Counted from the first letter of the stretch, positions 33,401 to 44,155 are shown. The stretch is 64,000 nucleotides of DNA from Branchiostoma lanceolatum (GCF_035083965.1 NC_089723.1:33111193-33175192), one strand, 5' to 3'. Translations and numbers: made by a program. Notes: generated from the sequence alone by a model not told the origin.

Positions 33401-34438
33401 TCCTGAACTTGCCTAGCCAGAATCTCCAGGCCGTTGGTTCCCTTACTGGAGGGGAACCGTTCTGGGTCTGGCAGGGGACGACCAAAGTCATCTAGGTGTG
33501 GAGCGCTGGCCGTGATGTTCCAGAACCAACCAGCATCCAGCACCAGGTGGTCGTAGCCGTAATACAGCAGCTGAGCTCTCTGGGCTGCTGCAATCTGGGA
33601 AGGACAATGTGAACCAATAAAAGTCAGACTGAAGTCACATTTACTTGTGTGTAAATCTACGGAGTTGATTCTGAGTCTACTCCAGGTGAGTTATGCCATG
33701 CTCAGGTCAGGGGTCATATGACAATCTGTGAAGGCCCTAGGCGCAAATTACCAAATTTGGAAATTTGTGTTGCTGCTTCAATCTGGGAAGGATAATGTGA
33801 ATCAGTACCATTTCAACTACAGGTTCAGAATTGTTTTAGACGCAATTGCTTTCCACAAATACAGTTCGAATGCTACTGTAGAAGAAACATTTTATGAAGG
33901 AGATATTGTGTTTTTTGCGTATCACCGGCATCTCAGAATCACCTGAACCGTGCTATAGTACACCTGCGGTAGAACTCACCTGTTATCACCTGAACCATGC
34001 TATAGTACACCTGCAGTTGAATGCACCTGTTATCACATGCACCTCAGAATCACCTGAACCATACTTTAGTAGACCTGCTATTGAACACACCTGTTATTGC
34101 CTGAAGCGAACTATAGTACACCTGCAGTTGAACACACCTCTTATCACTTGGACCTCAGCATTGCATGAGCCACCTGTAGCTGAACAAACCTGAGCCATAC
34201 TGTAGTACACCTGTTGTTAAACACACCTTGCATGACAAACAGTAAGACCTGCAGTCCCTACCTGGAGCACAGCTGTTTCGTTCATCATCGGGCTGTACCC
34301 GTCCATGCTGTCATAGCTGTTCCATCCCCATGGTGCCCGCCCACATGTGCTGAGACAGGTCGTCATCAGGAGAACCACAGCTAGGCACAAAGTCTGGCCT
34401 GCACCGTCCATTGTCACTGGTGTTCGGAAAGCTGCCAT
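30464..34438 (-). CDS. GH27 alpha-galactosidase-like glycoside hydrolase (complete, six exons)
   Basis: Secreted or lysosomal glycosidase of family GH27. Exons in order: 34438-34262, 33594-33396, 32891-32490, 31886-31755, 31227-31039, 30756-30464; phases 0,1,1,1,1; 463 aa. Residues 1-33 form a signal peptide (a second ATG at codon 10 gives a more typical one). The mature protein begins RAPWGWNSYDSMDGY, followed by a TIM barrel and a C-terminal beta domain. WGVDLIKADC aligns with WGVDLLKFDGC of human GLA, making Asp203 the nucleophile. RITAD aligns with RNFAD, making Asp261 the acid/base. DTYPDLDLLPLGHLG matches the later conserved loop. The galactose-binding CIDDCW is here VLDAGW. The opening PWGWNSYD resembles plant and protist GH27 proteins more than GLA/NAGA, so the substrate is uncertain. 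It is divergently paired with the MFSD2A-like gene. Confidence 0.92.
30861..30998. repeat. Degenerate minisatellite, about 37-bp period
   Basis: ACATGCAAGATGCCAGGACA, ACATGCTAGATGTCAGGATA, ACATGTAAGTTGACAGGATA and ACATGTAAGATGCGGGAATA begin four successive units at about 30861, 30899, 30936 and 30973. It lies in the last intron of the GH27 gene. Confidence 0.8.
32035..32145. mobile_element. Imperfect palindromic element with TAGCCTT / AAGGCTA ends
   Basis: CCGCTGGCTCAATCTTTT in the left arm pairs with CAAAAAGACTGAGCCAGTGG in the right, and AGCAACCGC pairs loosely with GAGCGGTTACT. Ends are TAGCCTTAG and CAAGGCTA. About 110 bp, in GH27 intron 3. No coding capacity. Confidence 0.7.
33940..34232. 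repeat. Degenerate minisatellite in GH27 intron 1
   Basis: Repeated CACCTGAACC, CTATAGTACACCTGC, AGTTGAA and CACACCTGTTATCAC phrases at roughly 45-50-bp spacing, at least six units of variable length. It runs to about 30 bp from the donor of exon 1. Confidence 0.8.
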
Positions 34439-35362
34439 TTCGGCAAATGAAATCGAAAAGAAAAAAGGATGAGTGTCTATAATAATAATAATAATAATAT
34501 CAGGCGTATTTGCAGCCAGTGCCACAGGCAGGTACCCAATGTGTAGGGTAATGAGGCTGTTTAACGTGTTCGAGGCACCTCCTCGAGCACGGGACCCCCG
34601 TTTTACGTCCCTCCCGGAAGACGATTTCGTGGAAAGCTTCGTGAGGCTACAGCAATCCGGACGTCCTTGGTTGGTCTCCCATCCAAGCACTGTCCGGACC
34701 GCGCGTTGCTTAACTTCCGAGATCGAGGGATCGGGTGTATCCAACGCGCCACGCGGCCGTCTATGCAGTTTTACGGTATCGATAGAATCGAGTGAAGGAA
34801 AAATTAGGAAAACAACAACACGAATATCAACAAATAGTAACTACTGTATCATCAGCAGGTTGCTATTTCTACTAATGCCTTAGGCTATTGACAGGATCCT
34901 GATAGTGCATCAGTAGTGTGTAATAATTTTCTGTTATCGACAGGATGATCCTGTCAATAGCTGGAAACAGGAATAGAAGAATCACAAGAAGACTTAGATA
35001 CCTTTCTAACTTTCTAGCGGACGTTAGCAATTTGAAGCAGGCACGTTTATAAACATCATTACACTGAAAAACAAATAAACCTGTATCATGTGACGGGAAC
35101 GTGGTTTTCTCCGGACCGGCGCACTTTGACCTCACACTTCTGGACAGCCGTTTTGCGGTAATCCTTCCACATATCAACAAAAACCGTGAGAAACACAGTT
35201 AACGTTAAGTTCAACATCATAAATACGTAAATTATTTTCTGTCCATTTCTGAAACAGTTACTGTTTGAAAATTAACATTTTGAATGACTGGGCTAACTTT
35301 CTGGTTTTACGTCATGCCGTAGTTCGTCCGCGTTGTTGTCAAACATCAGCTGATCGGGAAGT
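34439..35362. promoter_or_regulatory. Divergent promoter region between GH27 and MFSD2A-like genes
   Basis: 924 bp separate two start codons facing away from each other. The 5S SINE occupies 34480-34765. Near 34880-34966 are inverted copies of ATTGACAGGAT / ATCCTGTCAATAGC. No TATA box was recognised. A shared promoter is inferred only from spacing and orientation. Confidence 0.45.
34480..34765 (-). mobile_element. 5S-rRNA-derived SINE (SINE3 type) with (AAT)n tail
   Basis: Read on the minus strand, the head carries GATCTCGGAAGTTAAGCA and GTGCTTGGATGGGAGACC (34673-34690), the A and C boxes of the 5S rRNA internal promoter. It is preceded by ACACCCGATC as in 5S genes. About 150 bp of unrelated body follows, including GGGACGTAAAACGGGGG, and then an ATT-repeat tail at 34480-34499. 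5S genes end soon after the C box, so this is a 5S-headed SINE and not a 5S gene. It ends about 40 bp upstream of the GH27 start codon. Confidence 0.85.
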
Positions 35363-37241
35363 ATGGCAGGTGGGGGTGAGGAGGAGGAGTCTTTACTCGC
35401 CAGTTATTCTGCTCCGCCGGACAGACCGCAGGTAAATACCGACTAGTGTGCATGTGCACTTGTGTGTGGAGGGGGTGGGATGCTTTCTGATGTCCATCTT
35501 GACTTGTAAACCGCGTGTCCCCACTACTTTTGACTGTTGTCCCAACTAATAACCTCAGGCGCCTGGGAACTCGGAAGACTTGTCAGTACCTGTCAATAAG
35601 AATCTTTTTTGCGCTATTGACAGGATAACATTTTGAATGACACCTCGTGATCCTCTTAAACCTAACCCTTATATAACCCTAACCCTCGGCCTCAGGGTGA
35701 TTCTATAAATAATTGACATTCCAGAGCAAGGGTAATTAACTATTGATGAAGAGAGAAAAAAAATGGCCTGGATTTGAACCTGTGGGATTTGCACTCCTAG
35801 GTCATCATAACAGTTCACTATATTTAAAAAGAATTCCTGCACTTCCTGTCAATAAGACTTTTTTGCACAGTAAGCCACACTCAATCCTGTCAATAGCTAT
35901 GACGCAATACGGAAGAAATATACTTCTGTATGAAAAGTTTCAGAGTAGAGTAGAGTTGTTTCATCCAGGTAGGAACTCCGGTTCTGGTTTCAGTTCCTGT
36001 TTTTAGATGCCACATTTCTGTTCCTGCAGGCTAATGGCACGTTTGGTCACCCCCAGAGGCGGACTCGGCCCGGTAAACCCTTGTCCGTTGTCAGCAAGGT
36101 GTGCTTCGCCCTGGGAGGGATGCCGTATCAGATGACCAACAACGTCATCGGCTTCTTCATATCCATCTTTCTCCTGGAAGTTGCGCAGGTAACATATGGC
36201 TTCCCCAAATCAGTTGGACTCTGTTGCTTGTGATATTGAATCCATAAAGGGGTCGCCTCCGATTTATAATCAGCAGCTTAAAAACTGAAGGTCCGTTGTG
36301 ACCCAGTTTGCACTTATGATTTACCATAACAGGATGTCCTGAGCTCCTGGTTCCAATTAGTTGGTAACTGCAGGGAGACCCCGGTTTGAATGAGGAAGGG
36401 CATCCCTGTTGGAGCTGCATTCGTCCTTTGGAAGTGACATAAAATGGGGGTCCTGTGATCAAGGAGGTACCTTGATCACGATAAAAGATGTTTCAACAGC
36501 CTCATTACTCAGATGGGTACTTTCCGTTTGTACTTCAGATGAATGATAACATCTAACAGGTGGTTTTCCATACCACCTGCAAGTGTCAAGGCAATCACAG
36601 GTTTTCATGGGTAATTTAGACACCTGTTTTTCTCCTAACAGATTCGACCTGGCTATGCATCGGTCATCTTGTTCGGGGGCCGTGCCTGGGACGCCATCAC
36701 TGACCCCCTGGTGGGATTTCTGGTCAGTAAGACCAACACAAGATGGGGCAAGCTGCGACCATGGTAGGTCAGGACTTATTGCAAAAGGGCCAGAAATCAT
36801 TGAAATATAGATACGTAGATATGATTACATCATACCAAATGATCTAGGTCTATAAGATAAATGATCTAATCAAAATATATTGTACATTTTGTAACTTTGC
36901 AATGGAGTTTGTGAGGTGACAAAAGAAACTCTGTCTCTGTACAGGATCATTTTCTCGGCTCCGTTTGGAGTGGCGTCTTACTTCTTCCTGTGGTACGTGC
37001 CAGGAGACTTCAGTGAGGAGGCCAGGCTGGGCTGGTACTTCCTCATGTACTGTCTGTTTGAAGCAGCACTCAGTGTAAGTCACTCACCATCATCAGGCTT
37101 ACAGGTTCTCTTGAATTTCTAGACGTGCAGACGTGAACACACACACTCACACACACACACTCTCACACACACAAATACACACACACACACTCTCACACAT
37201 ACACACGCACGCACGCACACACACACATGCACAGACACACT

Positions 37242-37279
<38 letters not shown>

Positions 37280-40200
37280 TTCTGTTAGTTTACTACTACT
37301 GAACAGAATAATGCTTATAGACAATATAGAGTAATTATCAATAAACGACATTAATCTTTTAGCGTAGAGCCTAGAACTAAACAGGATGACCACTCAGGCT
37401 ATTAGTTGTTTTTGTTCTAGCTCTGAAGTGTTTCTCTAAACAATCTTCTTGTTGTCTTCAGTGCTTCCATGTGCCTTATACTGCCCTGACCATCTACCTC
37501 AGTGCTGACCCAAAGGAGCGGGACTCTGCTACAGCATACAGTAAGTACATGCAAGGACCAACCACAGACTTGGCATATTGGAAAAGAATGCAGCTGGAAA
37601 AAAAACGTTGGGCTCAATGTGATGAACTAAGTATGAAAATGCAGGTGTTTTGCAACGGAGATACATATAGAAATTGCAAAATACAGGTGCAAAGGAGGTA
37701 TTTGAAAACTGTAATTGTTGAACCACTCAAGGATGTAGGTTTTTCATTTATAAGGCACCAAGACATGTAGACACACAATACTTGTGATTGAATTCATATA
37801 TTTGATCATATATTTGTGCAAGTGTTTATAATTTTCAGCTTCCTACAGATCTGCTAATAATATGATGCACAGGTACATCTAACATACAAATTGTAATTTG
37901 GAGTACGAAAAAGTGAGTATATCTACCATTTTACAATGTTGTAACGTTACTTGTTAGTTCTGTTCTAACATTATGATCCTCTGTACAGGAATGTTCTGTG
38001 AGGTTCTTGGGGTGTTACTGGGCAGTGCTATCCAGGGACAGATCGTTGCTGGTATTGGGGGGTCCACAGAGAAGGACTGCAACAATCCTGGTGCCACTGT
38101 CAGTCCTGAGGCCAGGGCAGATATGGTTGGTTCCCACTCTGTGTCATGCTTTTATTCTGAAGATTTGACAATGATTGTACAATAATTATTGTTTTTTCTG
38201 TGTTATCTTTTTCTGTCTTGCTCTTATGGATTTTTGTTGCTTTTGAAGCTCAGGTAGTGTTGCTAAGTATAAGATGAAAAACTCTATCATCTAGATTAAG
38301 AATTTTACATCTTAAGTACAAGAATGTAAATTTATAAGTGAAAGCAGCTGAATATCTATACCAAAATCTACATAATGCACTTCTTTCCTTATCATCATAC
38401 TTCTTGTCTCTTGCAGGAAAAGGCATATCTTATTGGTGCTGGTGTAATGGGTGGATTCTACCTCGTTTGTGCTGCAACTGTGTTTTTTGGAGTGAAGGAA
38501 AGGAAAGGTGAGTAGATTCTAAAGCAATTTTTGGTTGACAAAACAATTTGACGGGAGTCTTCTAGGACTTTCACGATTGGATAGGTTGGACTTGGTAATT
38601 TTCAACTCGTAAGTTTCCAGGATTTACTATTAAACACACCAACATTGATTACAACTTACAAGGACAGCATTTTCAACCTGTAATGTTATCATTTACAGCA
38701 TAATCTTATACTTAGATACAAATAAAACCATGGGTAGATTTATCAAAATTACCACCATACAGTTCTGACATGTTGTATTTGGTTGGTTCTAAGAAAATTA
38801 TATCTTTATATCTTATTCCTCTCAGATGTAGAGGGAGGGAGTGAAGAAGAGGAGGCATCATTTTTCCAGGGCCTGAAGCTGGTCTTCAAACACGGCCCTT
38901 ATGTAAAACTCACCATGAGCTTCCTCTTCCTTTCACTGGCCATTCAGGTGAGGTTTTATCTCCAGGAAAAATGATGTGTTTTTGATGTGTTTGTCTGTCT
39001 ATCTGAGTGTCTGTTTCAATTTGTGTTTCTGGATATTTGTGGTCAGCATAAGTTAAGGACCTGTGGATGGATTATAATGATATTTGGTATGTGAGTAGGT
39101 GTTGGGAAGTCAAAGGTCAACAGCGATTTTGGGCCCCCTACTGTGTGACTTTGGCACTGCAGCAGAGAGAGTATGTATTGCAAGGGTTATTTCAGTTAAG
39201 CAATGATGATCACATTGGCCTCAGGAACATGCACAAAAATCATGTTCTTGTTAATGGTATCTAACAAACCGAGGTGCTGAAACTCATGCTGTTGTTGATA
39301 TTTGTATGTCTGCCTTGCTATCTGCAACCTGATTTACTAAACATTGTGCCTATTTGTATTTCCCACCCAGTCTGTACAGGGGAATTTTGCCTTATTCTGC
39401 CAGCATTCCCTCGGCCTGGGCGATCAGTTCCAGAACCTCATCATTGCTCTATTGGTCAGTTCTCTAGTATTACACCCCCTTTCTACTAAAGGCTGCAACC
39501 ACTGAGCAACCAAACATTTGACAAGTCGCTTAACGAATTTCTTGAATAGAGAATAAATAGTCTTACCTTTTGTATATTTTGTTGTCTTTTAAACATACTT
39601 TTACATTGTGCATCATCCAGTTATAAAAGCAAAATCCCCACATACTAGTATCCAATTTTGGTTACTCAATGGTTGCACACACAGTTTAGTAGAAAGGCAT
39701 GCATAGAGATTCTGTAGTCTTATTATCACTTTGATCTTCACATAGTCAGAGACATCTGAATTCAACTTGCCATTGACTTTGTTGTATGGTCTTGTTCTGC
39801 TTCTCAAATGTATTTCTATACATATTCATTTCTAATATGCTGTTCAGTTTTCCCATCATGCCCTACTCTCCTGGGCACATCCAAGGTATATAAACTTTGA
39901 TCTTTTTGTATCCACACTTTTTGATCAATTATTATCTTGTAGAAATATAAGGTTGCAATATTGGATATCTGTGATTCCAGTGTCTTGAAATCCCCACAGA
40001 ATTCATTTCTTCTTCTTCTTCTTCTACGATACTGCTGAGCCCGCCTTTCGGCATTTATGTGCATGTTATTTATGGTATGATATAATGTCTTATATTTGGC
40101 AACATGATCAGCTAATGTATTGCATGCAATATTGCTGAAAGGATAGAACCAATTTCTCAGTATGTAGAATGCATACTAGAAGTATGTAATTTCGTAAAGT

Positions 40201-43200
40201 TGTACACCAGCATTGGGCTACATGTTGGTATTGTTTCTATATCCTATCAGTCGTTTCTATATCCTATATTCCATGCATTACATACTAGTAGCCTGGAACA
40301 TATTTGATTTGTTCCATGTTTTTGTTACTATTGCTTACATGGATGAACAATTGTTGTGTTGTTCTGGCCGTAGGGAGCTGCCATTCTGTGCATGCCAGTC
40401 TGGCAATGGTGTCTTGTCAAGTATGGGAAGAAGACAGCTCTCTTCTTGGGAACTGCAGTAAGTTGAAGTTAATACTCTACCTATCATTAATCAACATAGA
40501 CTGTACAGTTCATGTTACAATACGTCTTCTATCCTGACTGTTACGTTACAACCAACGGCATTTTAGATAGTAAAACTAATTTTGAAATTCAAGAAAATGT
40601 TGATGACTTTCATTTGAATGAATGAATGAATGGTTTATTATTGTCATTTCATGACACAAACATACAAAGGCAGCCTATTGGCTGAACTGAGGTATGTCTT
40701 ACTATCAGTTTAAAAGCAAACAGATATACCTACATTAAAACATCACATATCTTAATTAACAAGACTCAATTTAAAATATCTACTTACTAAGTGCTTATCT
40801 GTGGTGCTTTGTTATTGAGAAGGTCAACCAGGTACGGTAGTGTAGTCTTTCTATATCTACCGGTTCTACATTTGAATTGCGTTAACTGGTATTTAGACCT
40901 AAGGTTCTTGCCATGGAGACTCACACGGTTTGGAGGCAACCAATTGGAGAACGTCGTGGAGCTTAACAAGGAAGTAGCAAACTTAGCACATAGTTCATGT
41001 TGTCGGTTACATAGAGATGGCAGTGACAATTGATTCAGTGACATGCTATAGCTAACAAAGTTGGGGCCAAGAATTATACGACAAGCTCTTCTTTGTACAT
41101 TCTCAATAGCTCGAGATTGGGCATTAGTAATACCTGGGTGCCACACAGGGCATGCATATTCCAGAGTTGGTCGTATAAAGCCAACGAAGACTAGTGTTAA
41201 GTCTGTAGTGTCAAGGCCATGTCTCTTAAGTACCCGCAACAAGTACATTTCATTTGACATGATGTAAAACCTCCTTGCTATGATCATCAGTAACAAACTT
41301 GTTTGATACTTTTGTCCCAGGTATTTATCCCCACCCTGTTTACACTGTTGTACATCCCGGGAAACCCTTATGCGGTCTACCCCATCACCATACTTGGTGG
41401 TGTCGGCATCTCTGTTGCCTTCCTGCTGCCATGGTAAGTCATTGATAGTACTGTGAAACTACACTCTTACACTTCGACTTACAGTCAAACACGAGTCGAA
41501 GATGTGTGAAAGTTTAAAAAACAGGATGATGGGAAAGTAAAAGGGAGTATTTTTTCAAAATTCTTGAAAGGTCAGTGAAGGCTTTGTGTTCCCTTTACAA
41601 TTTTTGTGATGATGTAGTTTTCTTATTTTCATGCATTGTATCAGCTTTCTATTTCTGTTAGGTCATGAATAGTCAAAGACATTACAGAACGGTGGCTCCA
41701 AGTGGACCCATTTTAAAATTTGAGTACCTAGCTGCTGACCACTTTGTTGGCTTACTTGTGGTACATTGTATTTCCAGGTCCATGTTACCTGATGTTGTGG
41801 ATGATTTCACACTGAAGACAGGCACGAGGAGGGAGGCCATCTTCTACTCCTTCTATGTCTTCTTCACCAAGTTTGCTGCTGGTATTTCTTTAGGCCTGTC
41901 CACTCTCAGCCTGGAGTAAGTAAAACTTGTTCATGTTGAAAGAAATGACAACAAAGCTTTTTTGGTGAACAGTGGTTTGAAACTTAACAATTTATCATAA
42001 TACTGTAAATCTTATAATGTTTGCAGTTGTTCATTTGCTCTCTTTTTTTTTCTCTCTCTGTGATCATGACCTGTCCACCATAAGTTCATGACACGGTGAA
42101 TATGTTTCCAATGTATTGCTACTATACGGTAGAATTGTTTCAACCACAAACTTTAAACACAGCTAAATTTTCTTTCATCTTCCACCGGGAAATTAAGTCC
42201 CTGTGAATATAATGACAATGACAATGAACTTTATTGCATATTTATGCCCAACTTTGGCTAAATGCATTAGATAACATGAAGTAAAAGAAAAGGAACATTG
42301 TGCTATATTCCATCTAAATCTACAGAGTCTCTTCTCTCTTCTTGAAACATTTGTACACAAATTCACTTAGTTTTACAATCATATCGTATAGATGAATTAA
42401 ATTTACAGTATCCTGAAATACACAATTTGTTTTAGGGTTAGATGTCTTTTTGAGGTATCCTTGTATTTTGTGGTTAACAATGTAGAACAATGTACCCTTC
42501 CCAGAGCTGCTGGTTATGTCACTGGGGCCTGCTCCCAGTCTGATGTTGTAGGCTTCACCCTGAGGATGTTGGTGGCTCCAGCCCCCATCGTCTTCATCAT
42601 CATCTCTCTCCTCTTCCTATGGAGCTATCCCATCACCGAGGAGAGGAGGAGGCACACTAAGGTGGCTTTGGAACACAAACGGTCAGTCTGTCACAGTAGC
42701 AGTCACCTGATGTTTAACTGTGCTAGTCCTTTTTTTTCTTTTCTGTTCTGTTCATTGGTCAGTGTTCATTGGTCAGTGTTCATTGGTCAGTGTTCATTGG
42801 TCAGTGTTCATATCATACAAATAAAGTGAGATTTGTATGATACCGACTTGTTATCATGTATTGGTGGAAAAGTATATTTGGCAGGTATTACCTGATTCAA
42901 ATCAGTCAGACAAGGGATGACAGCTCTTTCTTGTGTCATTGTTCTATTCATTTTGCATTTGATAAATTAAATGTCATCTCTAAGATCATAAGGCATTGGC
43001 AACATGAGGCATATGGCCAATGAAACATATCAACTTTTTCTTTGAATTTATTCCTAATGGTCACCAAACGTAGGAGATAGAATAAACAACACTAGTGCTC
43101 TGCTGCTGTGCCCCACCACTTCAGGGTTATTATACTTACCAGAAAGTAGATTGAACGAATTGTAATTAATTCTAAACTTCATTTACATGACAGGGACAAG

Positions 43201-43263
43201 GCAAGAGGCCAAGGACAACCTGGTGCCCTGGAATCAAGTCTGGAGGGGTCCACAAAAGTATAG
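35363..43263 (+). CDS. MFSD2A-like: MFSD2A-like sodium-dependent lysophosphatidylcholine symporter (complete, 14 exons)
   Basis: Twelve-helix major-facilitator transporter of the MFSD2A/B type, which carries lysophosphatidylcholine-bound long-chain fatty acids with sodium across the plasma membrane. Exons: 35363-35431, 36030-36188, 36642-36763, 36945-37074, 37462-37540, 37989-38125, 38417-38507, 38826-38947, 39371-39454, 40374-40457, 41321-41433, 41778-41915, 42505-42681, 43194-43263; all phases agree; 524 aa. Signatures: [16 protein letters not shown] with Asp93 and Asp97 at the sodium site, [30 protein letters not shown] with Lys428 at the lipid headgroup site, and luminal Cys217 and Cys452 placed like the disulfide pair of MFSD2A. 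The tail YPITEERRR follows the last helix. MFSD2A versus MFSD2B cannot be settled; conserved words favour MFSD2A. Confidence 0.96.
35585..35910. repeat. Short inverted elements with CCTGTCAATA motifs
   Basis: CCTGTCAATAAGA followed by TTTTTTGC occurs at about 35590 and 35846. Each has an opposite-facing or reinforcing GCTATTGACAGGAT or ATCCTGTCAATAGC 25-40 bp away. Further copies are at 34885 and 34934 in the promoter spacer. They form small hairpins with no coding capacity. Confidence 0.6.
35754..35825 (-). repeat. Degenerate tRNA-like SINE head
   Basis: On the minus strand, AGGTTCAAATCC is a good B box. It is preceded by an anticodon-loop-like AGTGCAAATCC and a weak A-box-like ATAGTGAACTGTTATGATG, and followed within a few bases by a T-run. 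No acceptor stem closes, so it is not a functional tRNA gene. It is probably a SINE remnant in MFSD2A-like intron 1. Confidence 0.35.
36455..36479. repeat. Short perfect palindrome GTGATCAAGG...CCTTGATCAC
   Basis: Ten-base perfect arms around AGGTA in MFSD2A-like intron 2. Likely a small hairpin remnant. Confidence 0.7.
37139..37275. repeat. (CA)n microsatellite in MFSD2A-like intron 4
   Basis: Interrupted CA repeat, with TCACACAC and GCACGCAC variants, about 135 bp. Confidence 0.97.
37365..37402. mobile_element. Half element related to the palindrome at 54393-54474
   Basis: TAGAGCCTAGAACTAAACAG and GATGACCACTCAGGCTA match the right arm of the family F hairpin (GAGCCTGGAACTAAACAGGA...ACTCAGGCTA) with two or three differences. 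The left arm is missing. Confidence 0.65.
38948..40373 (+). other. MFSD2A-like introns 8 and 9
   Basis: These introns (38948-39370 and 39455-40373) flank exon 9 at 39371-39454. They hold a GAA/TTC simple repeat at about 40009-40026 and AT-rich sequence. No independent gene was recognised; the Arg-rich minus-strand frame near 40000 is a translation of the TTC repeat. Confidence 0.6.
40615..41296 (-). mobile_element. 5'-truncated CR1/L2-type LINE, reverse-transcriptase C-terminus
   Basis: In MFSD2A-like intron 10, antisense to the host gene. A minus-strand frame (about 41275-40787) encodes [37 protein letters not shown] and [15 protein letters not shown]. This is the thumb/C-terminal segment that follows the catalytic domain in CR1/L2/Jockey-clade non-LTR retrotransposons. 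The frame is still open. The 3' end is a GAAT repeat (40615-40632 on the plus strand). The catalytic FADD box is upstream and missing, as in 5'-truncated insertions. Confidence 0.88.
42200..42300 (-). mobile_element. LINE 3' tail remnant
   Basis: AATGACAATGACAATGAACT followed by TTATTGCATATTTATGCCCA and GGCTAAATGCATTAG has the repeat-tail-then-TTTATTG layout of LINE 3' ends elsewhere in the window. It lies in MFSD2A-like intron 12. Confidence 0.4.
42750..42811. repeat. 14-bp minisatellite, four units
   Basis: Four perfect tandem units of TTCATTGGTCAGTG, then TTCAT, starting 70 bp into the last MFSD2A-like intron. Perfect identity suggests recent expansion. Confidence 0.95.
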
Positions 43264-43374
43264 TACATGAAATTAGACAATGTGATCAAAGCAATTATTA
43301 TCTATAGATGCATAGGCCTGGATTTTGTCTGTAAATATTCAGATCTCAAATTGTGCCCTAAGAATATCTTGTGC

Positions 43375-43380
43375 AATAAA
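43375..43380 (+). promoter_or_regulatory. Polyadenylation signal AATAAA of the MFSD2A-like gene
   Basis: AATAAA 112 bp after the TAG stop, the first canonical signal downstream. Weaker alternatives lie further on; the tandem repeat starting at about 43431 follows directly. Confidence 0.6.
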
Positions 43381-43430
43381 TGGCTACCAGGGAAAGACAA
43401 TTATTTTAAGAGAACCACTAATTAGAATAT

Positions 43431-43836
43431 TTGAAATATCCCTGTATGTTTGATACTTTTATACATGATTGTACAATGTACAGTGTCCTGATTCACACTT
43501 TTTAATAACTGGTAAGGTTTTATGAATGAAAATAGTGTGATGGTCTAGAAATGGAATTATTGTATTTGAAATATCCTTGTATCTTTAATACTTTTATACA
43601 TGATTGTACAATGTACAGTATCCTGATTCATACTTTTTAATAACTGGTAAGGTTTTATGAATGAAAATATTGTGATGGTCTAGAAATGAAATTATTGTAT
43701 TTGAAATATCCTTTTATCTTTAATACTTTTATACATGATTGTACAATGTACAGTATCCTGATTCACACTTTTTAATAACTGGTAAGGTTTTATGAATGAA
43801 AATATTGTGATGGTCCAGCAGTGGAATGATTGTGTG
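43431..43836. repeat. Three-unit 135-bp tandem repeat
   Basis: TTGAAATATCC starts units at 43431, 43566 and 43701, an exact 135-bp period. Units share TTTTATACATGATTGTACAA, TGTACAGT, TCCTGATTCACACTTTTTAA and GGTTTTATGAATGAAAAT with only a few substitutions. It lies just past the MFSD2A-like polyA signal. Confidence 0.93.
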
Positions 43837-43966
43837 AGAAATGTCCTAATTCTACTGTGCAGGTTTTATTGGTGATGGTCTAGTTAAGAGGAGGTTATAG
43901 GACATAGCGAGGAGATTTCCTGTGATATGCTGCTACTGTCTACATGTATTTTTTGTTCAAATGTAT

Positions 43967-44155
43967 ATCATAATATTTCAACTTTGACTGATAAAATGTT
44001 CATATTTTAGATGAATATAAGATTTATAGCACCCTACAACTGTCCTCTTATTACTTATTAATCATAATATTTCAATTTTGACTGATAGAATTGTCAGATT
44101 TTAGATGAATATAAGATCTATAGCACCCTACAAATGTCATCTTATGACTTATATA
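43967..44155. repeat. Tandem duplication, 94-bp unit
   Basis: ATCATAATATTTCAA starts at 43967 and 44061. In both, TTTGACTGATA, TTTTAGATGAATATAAGAT and TATAGCACCCTACAA follow. Confidence 0.9.

Noticed and set aside
30464..34438. Direct naming of the glycosidase as GLA or NAGA
   Set aside because: Catalytic residues agree but the N-terminal and recognition-loop sequences differ, so orthology is not supported by inspection.
34660..34760. Possible 5S rRNA gene
   Set aside because: 5S boxes are present, but the 3' half continues into unrelated sequence with an AAT tail and no T-run terminator; it is a SINE head.
35754..35825. Possible tRNA gene (Cys-like anticodon loop)
   Set aside because: The B box is good, but the A box is poor and no acceptor or D stem can be formed.
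37140..37275. Direct repeats as a CRISPR array
   Set aside because: CA microsatellite in a eukaryotic intron; no spacer-repeat structure anywhere in the window.
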